Positions 52,000 through 61,914 of a DNA stretch of 64,000 bases are shown here, one piece after another. This DNA is from Desulfovibrio cuneatus DSM 11391. Lineage in GTDB: Bacteria > Desulfobacterota > Desulfovibrionia > Desulfovibrionales > Desulfovibrionaceae. The position numbers were made by a program, and so were the translations under genes. Positions within the stretch are counted from its first letter, which is position 1. Every line of letters begins with the position of its first letter. The notes under the pieces are model-generated. The model worked only from the letters and a program-made list of their open reading frames with translations, did not search any database and was not told the origin of the DNA. The stretch spans positions 21,113 to 85,112 of the forward strand of contig NZ_AUCY01000019.1 of the NCBI RefSeq assembly GCF_000430005.1, written 5' to 3'.

Positions 52000-53943
52000 C
52001 TACTTGTCGAAAGCTGCCTTCATAGCGTTTTTCAGCTGGCGGGTGGTGACAATGTCACGCAGCACCACTGGCTTGTGGGCGTTTTCCCCTGCGGGAAAAA
52101 GGGCAATAAAAGGCAAGCTTTTGCTTCCCAGTTCTTCCAGCAGGGCAAATCCCTGCTCATCGAATCTGGTAAGATCTACTCGTATAGTACGCATTTTATA
52201 GCGTTCGCGCAAGCGGTTCATGTAATCTTTCTGTAAGGTGGTGTGTTCCAGCACTTTGCAGTTGGGGCACCAGTCTGCTGTAAATTCCAGCATTATAGGT
52301 TCCTTTCCCAGTATTTCGGTAAGCAGGGCAACGGAAAATGGCTCCCATTCCATGTCTTTATGCAAAGTGCCCTGGGCAAAATAAATGGAACCACCCAGCA
52401 CAATGACCGCTGTGGTGCGGGCAAGAACCCGGCGCATGGTGCTGGCGTGTAAGCTGCCAATTTGCCCCCAAAGCCATGCGGCAAAAGCAATGCTGACCAG
52501 AATAATTAAGTAGCCGCTGTGCCATTCCGGGGGGAGCATCATCATGAAATAGGCCACGGCTGCCATAAGCATGAAGCCCACAAGCTGTTCCAGGCGTAAA
52601 GTCCATGCCCCGGGCTTGGGGAGCAGGTTGATGAGCCGCGGGGAACATACCATGGCAAGGTAGGGCAGGGACATGCCCACGCCCACGGAAAAAATGGTGG
52701 TAATAAGCACGCCCGTGGGCTGGCGAATGGCCCAACCCAGTACCCCCCCCATAAGGGGGCCGCTGCACGGGGTGGCCAGCAGGGTGGCAAACAGGCCACT
52801 GGCAAAGGCTTGCCAGTGCGGGGTGCCCCTTTCGGCAACCTTAAGGTTGAAAATGGGCAGGGTATACACATCAAACATGCCAAGGCCAAGCAAAAAGAGG
52901 ATAAGCCCCATAATGGCCACGGCCACCGGGTTCTGGAACATTTCGCCCCATACCCAGCCTGCTGTGCCCAGCATGATGGCAAGAAAGCCGAACCAGGTAA
53001 GAATGCCAAGGGCAAAGAGCAGGCTGTGTATGCGAAATGCCTTGGCTTGCTCCTTTTTGTTCTTCATGGTGGTTACAGCCAGCAGGGCGCTGAACTTCAG
53101 GCTGATAACAGGCAGAACGCAGGGCATGAGGTTCAGAATAAGCCCGGCAGCAAGGCCAAACAGCAAGGCCTGCCATACCCCGGTTACTTCCAGGGCTGCT
53201 AAATGAAAGCGCGGCTCCAGGTGGGCCCCAAGAACATACTGGCTGTTTTGTGGTTCGCCTGCTGCATCGTTGCCAAAAAAAGCGTTCAAGCCAGCATTAT
53301 TTGTTGCTCCAATCACGGGTTCCGGCCGCACATGCAATGCTGGTGAAAGGTCTTTAAGTCCAAGGGGCACAGGTTGCCCCTTTTGCCATGCTTCAAACCA
53401 GGGGGCCTGTTGCACCGGGGGAAAGCTGATTTCGGGCGTGATTTCCAGCGGGGGAAAGGTGTAGGTGAATGGCGAGCAACTGGCGGCAGAGCAGAACAGG
53501 CCGCTTACACTCAGTTCTGCCGTGCCACCTGCGGGGGGCACGGTGACTTCTGCCAGAAAGGTCGTGGCCGTTGGGTAAATGGCTTCGCTGCTGTCATCAA
53601 CCCCTGCAAGCAGGGTTGCAGCATGGGCAGTACTTTTTTTGAGCACAGGGGCCGGGCGGAACAGCAGGACATTGGCTGCGGCGTTGTTTTTGCCCGTGGC
53701 TGTTGCTTTTACGGTGGTGGGCAGGCCCTGTTTGCTTTTGGGGCCATAAAAATAGCTCATGTCAGGGGGAACAACCGTTATGGCAGCCACAATACGCTGT
53801 TGGGGGGGGGTATCTTTTCCCGCAGCTTTTGTATTTTGGGCTTGGGGCACGCTGTACACGCGTAACGAAGCATGCCCACTTTCTGCCGCCAGGGCGGGCA
53901 TGGTTAATAGCCAGGAAAAAAGAATGCCAAGAAGTATTCGCAT
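52000..53943 (-). CDS. DsbD-like thiol:disulfide interchange protein
   Basis: Carries electrons from cytoplasmic thioredoxin across the inner membrane to periplasmic thiols. 647 residues: signal peptide (residues 1-20), an N-terminal periplasmic domain with Cys151/Cys156 (LFCSAASCS), eight or so membrane segments from about 255 to 520 with the catalytic Cys275 (NLMPCVLPV) and Cys393 (ATPCSGPLMGG), and a C-terminal thioredoxin fold with CPNC (559-562). The N-terminal domain is longer and of different spacing from E. coli DsbD; a ScsB-type metal-tolerance protein is a possible alternative. Downstream of the two-component genes. Confidence 0.85.
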   Translation of the reverse strand: MRILLGILFSWLLTMPALAAESGHASLRVYSVPQAQNTKAAGKDTPPQQRIVAAITVVPPDMSYFYGPKSKQGLPTTVKATATGKNNAAANVLLFRPAPVLKKSTAHAATLLAGVDDSSEAIYPTATTFLAEVTVPPAGGTAELSVSGLFCSAASCSPFTYTFPPLEITPEISFPPVQQAPWFEAWQKGQPVPLGLKDLSPALHVRPEPVIGATNNAGLNAFFGNDAAGEPQNSQYVLGAHLEPRFHLAALEVTGVWQALLFGLAAGLILNLMPCVLPVISLKFSALLAVTTMKNKKEQAKAFRIHSLLFALGILTWFGFLAIMLGTAGWVWGEMFQNPVAVAIMGLILFLLGLGMFDVYTLPIFNLKVAERGTPHWQAFASGLFATLLATPCSGPLMGGVLGWAIRQPTGVLITTIFSVGVGMSLPYLAMVCSPRLINLLPKPGAWTLRLEQLVGFMLMAAVAYFMMMLPPEWHSGYLIILVSIAFAAWLWGQIGSLHASTMRRVLARTTAVIVLGGSIYFAQGTLHKDMEWEPFSVALLTEILGKEPIMLEFTADWCPNCKVLEHTTLQKDYMNRLRERYKMRTIRVDLTRFDEQGFALLEELGSKSLPFIALFPAGENAHKPVVLRDIVTTRQLKNAMKAAFDK

Positions 53944-54003
53944 GGTTCGTCCAGTTGATTTCAGTGTGCAGCATGGCAGAAAGGGTGTCGTTGCCGTGCA
54001 TGC

Positions 54004-55365
54004 TTATTCAAGTTTATAGCGGGAAACTTTGGTGTGCAGGGTTTTGCGGGTAATGCCAAGCCTGCGGGCCGCTTCGCTTTTGTTGTTGCCAGTGTTTTCC
54101 AGCGCCTCTTGTATGGCAAGGCGTTCCAGTTCTTCCAGGGTAAGGTTGCCAGGCATCTTGTTCAGGGGCATGTCTTGCGACTGTTCCTGCACAAGGTGGG
54201 GGGGGAGTTCGCGTTCGGTAATGGTGTCGCCTACCAGCAAAACTACGGCCCGCTCCATCACATTTTCTAATTCCCGCACGTTGCCCGGCCACTGGTAGCG
54301 AATAAGCCTGTCCAGCGCTTGTGGCGTAAACCCCAGGAGATATTTATGGTTTTTTTCCGCAAACAGGCGGGCAAAAAAGTCTGCCAGCAGGGGCACGTCG
54401 CCTTCACGGTGGCGCAGGGGGGGCATGGGCAGGCTGACAACATTCAGGCGGTAATATAAATCTTCCCGGAACCTGCCTTCCTGCACTTCTGTAACCAGGT
54501 TGCGGTTTGTAGCCGCAAGAATGCGTACGTTTACGGGTACGGGCTTGTCGCCCCCCACGGGTTGTACTTCCCGTTCTTGCAGGGCGCGTAGCAACTTAAC
54601 CTGCATGGAAAGGGGCATTTCGCCTATTTCATCAAGAAACAGGGTGCCCCCGTTGGCAGCGGCAAATCGTCCTTCGCGCCGTTTGTCTGCCCCGGTAAAT
54701 GCGCCTTTCTCATGGCCAAACAGTTCCGATTCCAAAAGACTTTCCGTAATGGCTGCGCAGTTTACGGCAATAAAAGGTCCGTTTTTGCGTTCGCTGGCAA
54801 GGTGAATGGCTTTTGCCATAACTTCTTTGCCAGTGCCAGATTCACCGGTAATAAGTAGGGTGGCTTCAGAAGGGGCAATGGCCTGGGCCAGGGTAACGGC
54901 TTCCTGCATGGCTTTGCTGCGACCAATGATGGTATTATGCCCTAATTTCTCCTGCAAGGAAAGGCGCAAGTTCTTGTTTTCCTTTTCCAGCTCCCGCTGG
55001 GAAAAGATACGTTCAAGTGTCAGTTTAAGTTTGTCAAAATCAAGCGGTTTGGTGTGGTAATCATAGGCACCTCCCTTCATGGCTTCTACTGCGGCCTCCA
55101 CATTGGAATAAGCAGTCATGATAAGGATGGCAATAGCCGGATTGTGTTTTTTTATGTGCCCTAGTGCTTCAAGCCCCGACATGTTGGGCATGCGAACATC
55201 CATCAGCACAAGGTCGAAGGGGGTTTCTTTGCAGGCCGCAATGGCTTGTTCGCCATCGGCAACGCCCTGGGCTTCATAGTGCCAGTCGTGTAGCAGCAGT
55301 AGCAGCATGTTGCGGTGGGCATCGTCGTCGTCTGCCACAAGAATGCGAATGGGGGCGTGTTTCAT
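54004..55365 (-). CDS. Sigma-54-dependent response regulator (NtrC/ZraR type)
   Basis: Activates sigma-54 promoters when phosphorylated. 453 residues: receiver domain 5-120 with Asp56 (LVLMDVRMP), AAA+ domain with Walker A GESGTGKE (174-181) and the sigma-54 contact loop GAFTGA (221-226), arginine fingers in the GGTLFLDEIGEMP region, and a C-terminal Fis-type helix-turn-helix (EAARRLGITRKTLHTKV). ATG overlaps the kinase stop by 4 nt. It is the obvious activator for the -24/-12 promoter at 57403. Confidence 0.92.
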   Translation of the reverse strand: MKHAPIRILVADDDDAHRNMLLLLLHDWHYEAQGVADGEQAIAACKETPFDLVLMDVRMPNMSGLEALGHIKKHNPAIAILIMTAYSNVEAAVEAMKGGAYDYHTKPLDFDKLKLTLERIFSQRELEKENKNLRLSLQEKLGHNTIIGRSKAMQEAVTLAQAIAPSEATLLITGESGTGKEVMAKAIHLASERKNGPFIAVNCAAITESLLESELFGHEKGAFTGADKRREGRFAAANGGTLFLDEIGEMPLSMQVKLLRALQEREVQPVGGDKPVPVNVRILAATNRNLVTEVQEGRFREDLYYRLNVVSLPMPPLRHREGDVPLLADFFARLFAEKNHKYLLGFTPQALDRLIRYQWPGNVRELENVMERAVVLLVGDTITERELPPHLVQEQSQDMPLNKMPGNLTLEELERLAIQEALENTGNNKSEAARRLGITRKTLHTKVSRYKLE

Positions 55366-57239
55366 GAAAAATTCTCCGGGGCCATGGTGTGCTGGGCGCC
55401 CTGGGTTAATGGCAGGGAAATGGTAAAGGTGGAGCCGTTACCAGGGGTGCTTGTGGCATGCAGGGTGCCGCCATGCTTGGTGATAATGCCGCTGGCAATG
55501 CTCAGGCCAAGGCCTGTGCCTGCGGCTTTTGTGGTAAAATATGGGGAAAAAATGTGCTGCATGGTTTCGGCATCCATGCCGTGCCCTGTGTCGTGCACGC
55601 GCACGATTACGTGCGGGTCTTTGCCCCTTGTCCCCATGCTGTGGCTTCCCATGCTTTGGCTGCCCATGTGCAGCCCGGTGCTTATGGTGACTGTGCCGCC
55701 CACCGGGGTGGCTTGCACCGCATTGAGCACAAGGTTAAGCAAGGCTTGGGTAAAGCGTTCTCCATCCAGGGGAATATCAGGCAGGTTTTCCGCAGGTTCC
55801 GCCTTCAGGGTTATCTGTTTCCCCTGGGCGTCCAGCTCTGCCAGGCGCAGGGTTTTGCTTATGATGTGGTCAAGAGATGTGGGGGTCAGGTTCAGGTTGT
55901 TGGGGCGGGCAAACGCCAGGAGTTCGGAAACAACCCGGTTCAGTCGTTCCACTTCCTGAATGAGTATTTTTGCTGTTTCTTTGGCCGGGTCTTGGGGGCT
56001 AAAACGGTTGCTGAGCAGCAAGGCAAACCCTTTTATGGAACTGAGGGGGTTACGAATTTCATGGGCAACCCCTGCTGCCAGGGTGCCCAGGGCGGAAAGG
56101 CGTTCATTGCGGCGCAGTTGTTCTTCAAGCTGTTTTACTTCGCTCAAATCGCGCAGCACAAACACATAACCCAAGGGCTGGCCTGCATCGTCAGTAATTT
56201 TCCCGGCAGAAAGGCTGATGGGAATTTCATGGGCTGCGCTGGCAAACAGACCTTCTTGTTCCAGCAGGGATTCATCGTTATCCAGGGCTGCCACAAGCTT
56301 TTGCCAGTTTGCCCCATTATAGGCAGCCAGCTTTGTGCCCAACAGGGCACCAGGGCCTTCCGCTGCCCCCAGCAGCGGGGGAATAAAGCGATTGTAACGG
56401 GTAATGGTGCCTTCCTGGTCAACGGTGAGCAAACCCACAGGCAGGCTGTTGATTACTTCTTCGGCCAGGGCCTGGGTGTTTTGCAGTTGCCTGCGGGATG
56501 TTTGGTATTTATTGGCCCAAAAAATGGCCAGCACCCCACCAAAGGCGGCCAGGGCCAGGAGCAAGGCGTTGAGTACCGTTGCGTGGTGTTCGGCTGCCAG
56601 GGCCTTTTCGAACGTTTCCATGGTAAGCCCCACCACAATAATCAGCTCATCCCCTTGGGGGGCCTCCTGTGGCTCATTTTCCTGCATATGCATTTCTTGC
56701 ATGTCGCGCATGCGCATGTGCCGCATACGCATAGGGGGGCGCAGAATGGATGTGGGTGTGAAAATTTTATACACCTCAAATACCCTTCCGTAATCATTGG
56801 TCACCATACGGGAAAGAGAGGTGTTGCCTGCTTCGAGGGTTTTGAGGGTGGCGGGGGAATACAGTACGGAACCTACAAGTTCCGGCTTGCTATGGGCCAC
56901 AATAACCCCGTCACTGGTAACAATGGCTATGTAGGTTATTTCAGGCTGTTTTGCTATTTCAGCAAACAGTTGTTTGGGTATGTTTGCCCGGTAGGTTTCC
57001 CCCCGTACGTTTCGGGCGGCACTTTCCATGGCCCATATAATCATATCAGCCCTGTCTTGCAGCAAGGCTTCCATTTGTGCGGTTTGGTGGCGGGTGTTGC
57101 CCACGGTAAATACAGCCACAAGTGCTGCAATAATGGCTGCAATGCCCAGGGCCGCCCAGGAAGGAAACAGGGAGGTTGCCGTGTTGGCAGGGGGTGTATG
57201 GGCCATGGCGGGGCCGGGCTGGATTTGGTTTTGGCGCAT
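55362..57239 (-). CDS. Membrane sensor histidine kinase (ZraS-like)
   Basis: 625 residues from the ATG at 57239 (AAGGAG upstream). Transmembrane segments about 28-47 and 222-241 frame a periplasmic sensor domain of about 170 residues. Near its end (170-185) is a Met/His-rich patch with six Met and two His, a likely soft-metal site. A PAS domain (about 260-370), HisKA with His393 (VAHEIRNPLSS) and an ATPase domain follow; the latter has an odd insertion MGSQSMGSHSMG. Cognate partner of the downstream regulator. Confidence 0.88.
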   Translation of the reverse strand: MRQNQIQPGPAMAHTPPANTATSLFPSWAALGIAAIIAALVAVFTVGNTRHQTAQMEALLQDRADMIIWAMESAARNVRGETYRANIPKQLFAEIAKQPEITYIAIVTSDGVIVAHSKPELVGSVLYSPATLKTLEAGNTSLSRMVTNDYGRVFEVYKIFTPTSILRPPMRMRHMRMRDMQEMHMQENEPQEAPQGDELIIVVGLTMETFEKALAAEHHATVLNALLLALAAFGGVLAIFWANKYQTSRRQLQNTQALAEEVINSLPVGLLTVDQEGTITRYNRFIPPLLGAAEGPGALLGTKLAAYNGANWQKLVAALDNDESLLEQEGLFASAAHEIPISLSAGKITDDAGQPLGYVFVLRDLSEVKQLEEQLRRNERLSALGTLAAGVAHEIRNPLSSIKGFALLLSNRFSPQDPAKETAKILIQEVERLNRVVSELLAFARPNNLNLTPTSLDHIISKTLRLAELDAQGKQITLKAEPAENLPDIPLDGERFTQALLNLVLNAVQATPVGGTVTISTGLHMGSQSMGSHSMGTRGKDPHVIVRVHDTGHGMDAETMQHIFSPYFTTKAAGTGLGLSIASGIITKHGGTLHATSTPGNGSTFTISLPLTQGAQHTMAPENFS

Positions 57240-57553
57240 GCCATCTCCTTGGTGCTGTGCCTGTGTTGTCCTCATGTGTAACTTTTTTATACAGGCAGGG
57301 CAACAGGTGGGTAATTGGGTTACAGGTGCATGAACTGGGTATTGATTAGGGGTTTTCTTTTTTGCATAGTAAATTCAATGTGTTGCCAATCATTATCTAG
57401 TTTGGCACGCCCTTTGCTTTACTCCAGGCAACACGGTAACGCTCTGGTTGCAATGTTTGTGCCCATGTAGTGTTCCCCTGTGGGAGAAGGCTCCCCCAAT
57501 TTTTTTGATAATAGCACGCCATAATGCCGTGCACCTAAAAAGGAGATACAGTA
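57240..57553. other. Divergent regulatory region between kinase and ZraP-like gene
   Basis: No gene. Contains the sigma-54 promoter for the plus-strand gene and must also hold the promoter of the kinase-regulator-dsbD operon. Enhancer sites for the regulator should lie upstream of 57400; I could not identify a convincing inverted repeat. Confidence 0.45.
57403..57418 (+). promoter_or_regulatory. Sigma-54 (-24/-12) promoter of the ZraP-like gene
   Basis: TGGCACGCCCTTTGCT matches the consensus TGGCAC-N5-TTGC[AT] exactly in both elements and spacing. It points to the ZraP-like gene 135 nt downstream and is next to a sigma-54 activator gene. Confidence 0.85.
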
Positions 57554-58147
57554 ATGAAAACACTTACAGCCAGCGCTTTGGTAGCAGCCCTTGCCTTAAC
57601 AGCTTTTGTGGGATTTAGTGGTAATGCAGAAGCCCGCCGTGGCAATGGTATGGGTTATGGGCATGGTCAGGCACAGAATATGCCTGCCCTTACCCAGGAA
57701 CAACAAGATAAATTGAAGGCCATTCAGGAAAACCACTGGAAGCGGATGACCCCAATTCAGGACAAAATGCGTACCCTGCATGCCGAAATGAACCTGGAAT
57801 ACACCAAGGCTGACCCTGATACCAAAAAAATTACAGCACTTTCCCAGGAACTGGGTACCCTGCAAGGGCAAATGCGTATTGCCCGGATAGAACTTGATAA
57901 AGAAATGAAGGCTGCAGGCTTGCCCGCTTGGGGCCGTGGCATGGGCCAAGGCGGCATGGGTGGCGGCATGGGCCAAGGCGGCATGGGCCAAGGCGGCATG
58001 GGTGGCGGCATGGGCCAAGGCGGCATGGGCCAAGGCGGCATGGGTGGCGGCATGGGCCACGGTGGCATGGGTGGCGGCATGGGCCACGGTGGCATGGGTG
58101 GCGGCATGGGTGCTGGCATGGGTGCTGGCGACTGCCCCAGAATGTAA
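57554..58147 (+). CDS. ZraP/Spy-like periplasmic protein with Met/Gly-rich tail
   Basis: Small periplasmic chaperone-like or metal-binding protein. 197 residues: Sec signal peptide (ASALVAALALTAFVGFSGNA, cleavage about residue 25-27), a helical LTXXQ-type core 45-125 (ALTQEQQDKLKAIQENHW, MRTLHAEMN), and a tail 128-193 of tandem GMGQGGMGG, GMGHGGMGG units with a Met every four to five residues and two His. A lone Cys194 sits before the end. AAAGGAG precedes the start. Product probably controlled by the adjacent two-component system. Confidence 0.82.
   Translation: MKTLTASALVAALALTAFVGFSGNAEARRGNGMGYGHGQAQNMPALTQEQQDKLKAIQENHWKRMTPIQDKMRTLHAEMNLEYTKADPDTKKITALSQELGTLQGQMRIARIELDKEMKAAGLPAWGRGMGQGGMGGGMGQGGMGQGGMGGGMGQGGMGQGGMGGGMGHGGMGGGMGHGGMGGGMGAGMGAGDCPRM
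57941..58132 (+). repeat. Tandem coding repeat of the Met/Gly tail
   Basis: Near-identical 27- and 42-nt units (GGCATGGGCCAAGGCGGC and similar) encode the tail. The high DNA identity means the number of units may vary between strains. Confidence 0.8.
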
Positions 58148-58281
58148 TGCCATTTACCACAGCGCGTGTAGGGTTACTGCCCTGCGCCTGAAACAGAGCA
58201 TTGCTTTGAAATAAGTACAGCAATACAAAAGGGCTACCTAATAAGGTGGCCCTTTTGTATTGCTGCTGTAAGAGGGAAGAT

Positions 58282-58320
58282 GCTCCAAAAAGCACGCAAA
58301 AAGTAGTGTTGCAATGGTCT
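58282..58320. repeat. Family-2 repeat end near the hybrid kinase stop
   Basis: AAAAAGCACGCAAAAAGTAG followed by TTGCAATGGTCTTT matches the right end of copy b. Only one end is visible. Confidence 0.45.
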
Positions 58321-61300
58321 TTATTTTGTGTGGCCGGGCGTTTCCTTCTGGCGCAGGGCATGGAGTATTCCCGGCAAAATTCGTTGCAAGGCATTCAGGT
58401 TTGCCGCAGGAATAACACCGCGTACCAGGTCTTTTTCAATGCTGGCAAGGAGTCTGTTCACTACAACGTCTTTGGCACCCTGAATTATTGGGGCTACCTG
58501 GCATAACAGCAGGTGGGCTTTGGTGGCGTTGCTGGCTTCGGCTGCGGCATAGAGCTGGGTGATGGTTTGCTGGAGCTGGGCAGTGGTGGTAATGCCAGTG
58601 TTGGGTTCCTGGCTGGCAATACCCTTTTGCACAAAGCGGGCAAGGCAGTGGTACAGTTCCTGGGGATTAATGGGCTTTGTAATGTGGTCATTCATGCCAG
58701 CCGCAAGGCTTTTTTCTGCATCGCCCACCATGGCATGGGCTGTCATGGCAACAATGGGCAGCTTGTGGAAGCGTTCCTGCTGGCGCAAAATCCCTGTGGC
58801 CGTAATGCCGTCCATAATGGGCATTTGAATGTCCATAAGCACAATGCTCACGGTGTTGGTTTCCAGAAATGCAATGGCTTCTTGCCCATTAGCTGCCACG
58901 TGTACCACCATGCCTGCCTGTTCCAGCAGTTCTTTGGCAATAAGCTGGTTCAGCTCGTTATCTTCAGCAAGCAGTACATGTACGCCCTGCAAGAGTTCTT
59001 CTGGTGGTGTTTTATTTGGTTGCATGGCCATGGAAGGCGTAAAGGCAGACTTGCTGCGGAATACTTCCATAATGGCGTCGTACAGGGTGGACTGGGTAAC
59101 GGGCTTGATGAGCACTGTGGAAATGTCTGCATTTTTTGCAGCATCGTGCAGGGATTGCTGGTCGTAGGCTGTGGTCATAATAACCAGTGGAGGTGTTTTG
59201 GGTGCCAGCACTTCACGTAACATGCGGGAGGCAGCAAGGCCGTCCAGCCCAGGCATTTTCCAGTCCATAATGACCAGGTCGTACAGGGCAAAATCAGCCG
59301 TTGCTTTCACCATTTCCACGGCCTGTACCCCTGATTCTGCCAAATCAATGTGCTTGCAGCCAAGGGAAAGCAGCAGTTCACGCATTATTTGCAGGGCAAG
59401 GTTATTGTCGTCTACCACCAGGGCGCGTACATCGCGGAACTGTTCTGGCCAGCGGCCTGCGCGGTGGTCTTCCTGGGCCTTGCCAAGGCGGATGGTAAAA
59501 AAGAAGTTGGAGCCTACATCTGGTGTACTGATGCAGTCAATAACCCCGCCCATTTGCTCTACCAGACTTTTACACAGGGCAAGGCCTAGGCCTGTGCCCC
59601 CATACTTGCGGGTTGTGGAAGCATCTGCCTGGGAAAAGGCTGAAAACAGCTTCTGCCGCTGTTCCGGGGTAATGCCAATGCCGGTATCGCGCACATCAAA
59701 GCGCAAAATAAAGCCGGTTTCTTGTTCTTCCACCAGGGAAACACCAATGGAAACTTCCCCTTGCTGGGTAAATTTAACAGCATTTGTGCCCAGGTTGGTG
59801 AGCACCTGTTTCAGGCGCAGGGGGTCGCCCACACAGCGGCGGGGAATGGTGGGGCCAATGGAAATAACCAGTTCCAGCCCTTTTTGGTGGGCTTTGGTGG
59901 CAATCAGGTCGGAAGCGGCGCGCATGACATCTTCCAGGTAAAAATCGATAGCTTCCAGTTCCAGCTTGCCGGCTTCAATTTTGGAAAAGTCAAGGATGTC
60001 GTTAATGAGTTGCAACAGGGTTTGGGCGGCAGCGTCTATTTTTTGGGTATAATCGTACTGGCGTGGGGGCATTTCCATTTGCAGCAGCAAGTGGGTCAGC
60101 CCGATAATGGCGTTCATGGGGGTGCGAATTTCATGGCTCATGTTGGCTAAAAAATCGCTTTTTGCCATGTTTGCCTGATGGGCCTGGGTGGCAAATTCGT
60201 TGGCCAGTTCGGCTGCTTCTTCAAACTGCTTGTTGCTGGCCCGCAGGGCATTGGTTGTTTCTTGCAAGGCGGCAGCGGTTGCCCTTGCCTCTGTAATGTC
60301 CAGGCTGGTGCCGTGCACTTCCAGCAGGTCGCCATGGGGGGAATATAAAAACTTCCCGGCGGAACGTACCCAGCGCCTTTTCCCGTTTTTGCAGATAAAG
60401 GCGCTTTCCATGTCATGGAAAAAATTGTCCTGCTCATTGGCGGGGGTAAGGGGCTGGGGGAGCGCGTCTGGAAACAGCAAGCCCCAGGGGTTGCCAATTA
60501 TTTCCTGTTCCGTATACCCGCTTACATTTTGTAACCGTTCAGAAACGTAGGTAAAACACAGGTTACTATCCAGCGTCCACAGCATTTCTCCTGTGGCTTC
60601 AGCCACCACCTGGAACCTGTCCTGGCTTTTCTTCAAGGCTTCGTCGGTGGCGTTTTTATTAATGGCTGCGCCAATAAGCATGGTGGCTGTTTGCAGCACT
60701 TCTTCTTCAATGGCAGACCAGCGCACTTCTGCGGTTTCTGCTGAAAAGGCCACAAACCCCCACAGCTTGTTGCCGTGCTGCACCGGGGCGGTAAGGGTGG
60801 AATAAATGCCCCGCTTTTGCAGAAAGCTGCGTTCAGGCTCGTCCAAGTAATCAATTCTGCTATGCACGGGGGTGCCATGGGCCAGTTGGCGGGTCAGGTT
60901 GGGGTATGCCTCTGCCACGCGGCAAAATTCACCAGGTTTTCCTGCCTGGGGGGTCTTCGTATCTCTGCCCCAGTAGTAAACAAGCCGGGCAATGGGTTCC
61001 GCCTGTCCGTTGATTTTTTGTTCGTCGTACTGCCAAATGGCAATGCGGTGGGCCTGGGTTACCTTTTGTAAAAGGTGCAGCACTTGGGCAATGGCCGAGC
61101 CAAAGTTGTTGGTGCCTGCCAGCAGTTGCTGGGCAATGTGGGCGGTGGCCGTTAGCAAATGGTTGCGCCGGGCCAGTAAATGTTCTGCTGTTGTGTCCAG
61201 GGCAACGGTCATTATGCTGGTGAATTCGTCATGACTGTCTGTGAAGGGGTGAACTTGGGCATTAAACCAGTATGAGTTGCCTTCCCTAGAAAGAACAAAG

Positions 61301-61914
61301 TCGCGGCTGAGCTTTTCCCTTGTTTGCAGGCTTTGCAGCAGCATTTGGGTGAATGGTCCGGCACTGTCTGGGTCGTTGAGTTCGACAAGGGTTTTTCCCA
61401 GCAATGCGCTGGCATCTTTCCCATAAAATTTGCGGGCATAGTCATTGGCTGCCAACAGCTTGCACTGGGTGTCGCGCAGGGTAATTATTCCGGGGAATGC
61501 TTCAAAAATATGCTGTACATTGGCATACACCCCTTCGCTGAACCAGTACTGGCAGCATTCAAAGCACACGGCAGCAGTGCCTGTTTCCGGGGAGCAGCAA
61601 ATAAGTTCCAGGGTAACCTGCACGGAGTGGTCATTCTTGTCGTACATAAGGGTGACAACCTTAACAGGTGCTTCAGGCGGGGGGCATGTGGTGCTTGTTG
61701 CTGCGGCACATGCTTCAATAATGGGGTCAAGCCAGTGAGCTTTGGGGGAAAAGCAACTGGCCGCAGTGTTTTTAGGGTGGCGTGTGCCCACAACTTGTGT
61801 AAAATAGCCATTCCAATCTACAACTTCTTTTTTCTTCACATCAAGAATGAAGGCGGGGTATTTGGACATGCCCAGAAGTTTTTGCAGCATGAAAGGCGAA
61901 GCGTGTGCAGACAT
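58321..61914 (-). CDS. Hybrid sensor histidine kinase (PAS-PAS-GAF-PAS-HK-REC-REC)
   Basis: 1197 residues, no clear membrane segment, so likely cytoplasmic. Two N-terminal PAS-like regions (about 15-115 and 130-240), a GAF-like region (about 255-415), PAS (430-545), a coiled linker, HisKA with His594 ([14 protein letters not shown]), the ATPase domain (ending near [18 protein letters not shown]), REC1 with Asp884 ([12 protein letters not shown]) and REC2 with Asp1028 ([12 protein letters not shown]). The last 90 residues are helical but lack the His of an Hpt domain. AAGGA precedes the ATG. No partner regulator adjacent. Confidence 0.9.
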   Translation of the reverse strand: MSAHASPFMLQKLLGMSKYPAFILDVKKKEVVDWNGYFTQVVGTRHPKNTAASCFSPKAHWLDPIIEACAAATSTTCPPPEAPVKVVTLMYDKNDHSVQVTLELICCSPETGTAAVCFECCQYWFSEGVYANVQHIFEAFPGIITLRDTQCKLLAANDYARKFYGKDASALLGKTLVELNDPDSAGPFTQMLLQSLQTREKLSRDFVLSREGNSYWFNAQVHPFTDSHDEFTSIMTVALDTTAEHLLARRNHLLTATAHIAQQLLAGTNNFGSAIAQVLHLLQKVTQAHRIAIWQYDEQKINGQAEPIARLVYYWGRDTKTPQAGKPGEFCRVAEAYPNLTRQLAHGTPVHSRIDYLDEPERSFLQKRGIYSTLTAPVQHGNKLWGFVAFSAETAEVRWSAIEEEVLQTATMLIGAAINKNATDEALKKSQDRFQVVAEATGEMLWTLDSNLCFTYVSERLQNVSGYTEQEIIGNPWGLLFPDALPQPLTPANEQDNFFHDMESAFICKNGKRRWVRSAGKFLYSPHGDLLEVHGTSLDITEARATAAALQETTNALRASNKQFEEAAELANEFATQAHQANMAKSDFLANMSHEIRTPMNAIIGLTHLLLQMEMPPRQYDYTQKIDAAAQTLLQLINDILDFSKIEAGKLELEAIDFYLEDVMRAASDLIATKAHQKGLELVISIGPTIPRRCVGDPLRLKQVLTNLGTNAVKFTQQGEVSIGVSLVEEQETGFILRFDVRDTGIGITPEQRQKLFSAFSQADASTTRKYGGTGLGLALCKSLVEQMGGVIDCISTPDVGSNFFFTIRLGKAQEDHRAGRWPEQFRDVRALVVDDNNLALQIMRELLLSLGCKHIDLAESGVQAVEMVKATADFALYDLVIMDWKMPGLDGLAASRMLREVLAPKTPPLVIMTTAYDQQSLHDAAKNADISTVLIKPVTQSTLYDAIMEVFRSKSAFTPSMAMQPNKTPPEELLQGVHVLLAEDNELNQLIAKELLEQAGMVVHVAANGQEAIAFLETNTVSIVLMDIQMPIMDGITATGILRQQERFHKLPIVAMTAHAMVGDAEKSLAAGMNDHITKPINPQELYHCLARFVQKGIASQEPNTGITTTAQLQQTITQLYAAAEASNATKAHLLLCQVAPIIQGAKDVVVNRLLASIEKDLVRGVIPAANLNALQRILPGILHALRQKETPGHTK

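Noticed and set aside
57941..58132. Tandem repeats that could be taken for a CRISPR or minisatellite
   Set aside because: They lie fully inside the ZraP-like coding frame and there are no unique spacers.
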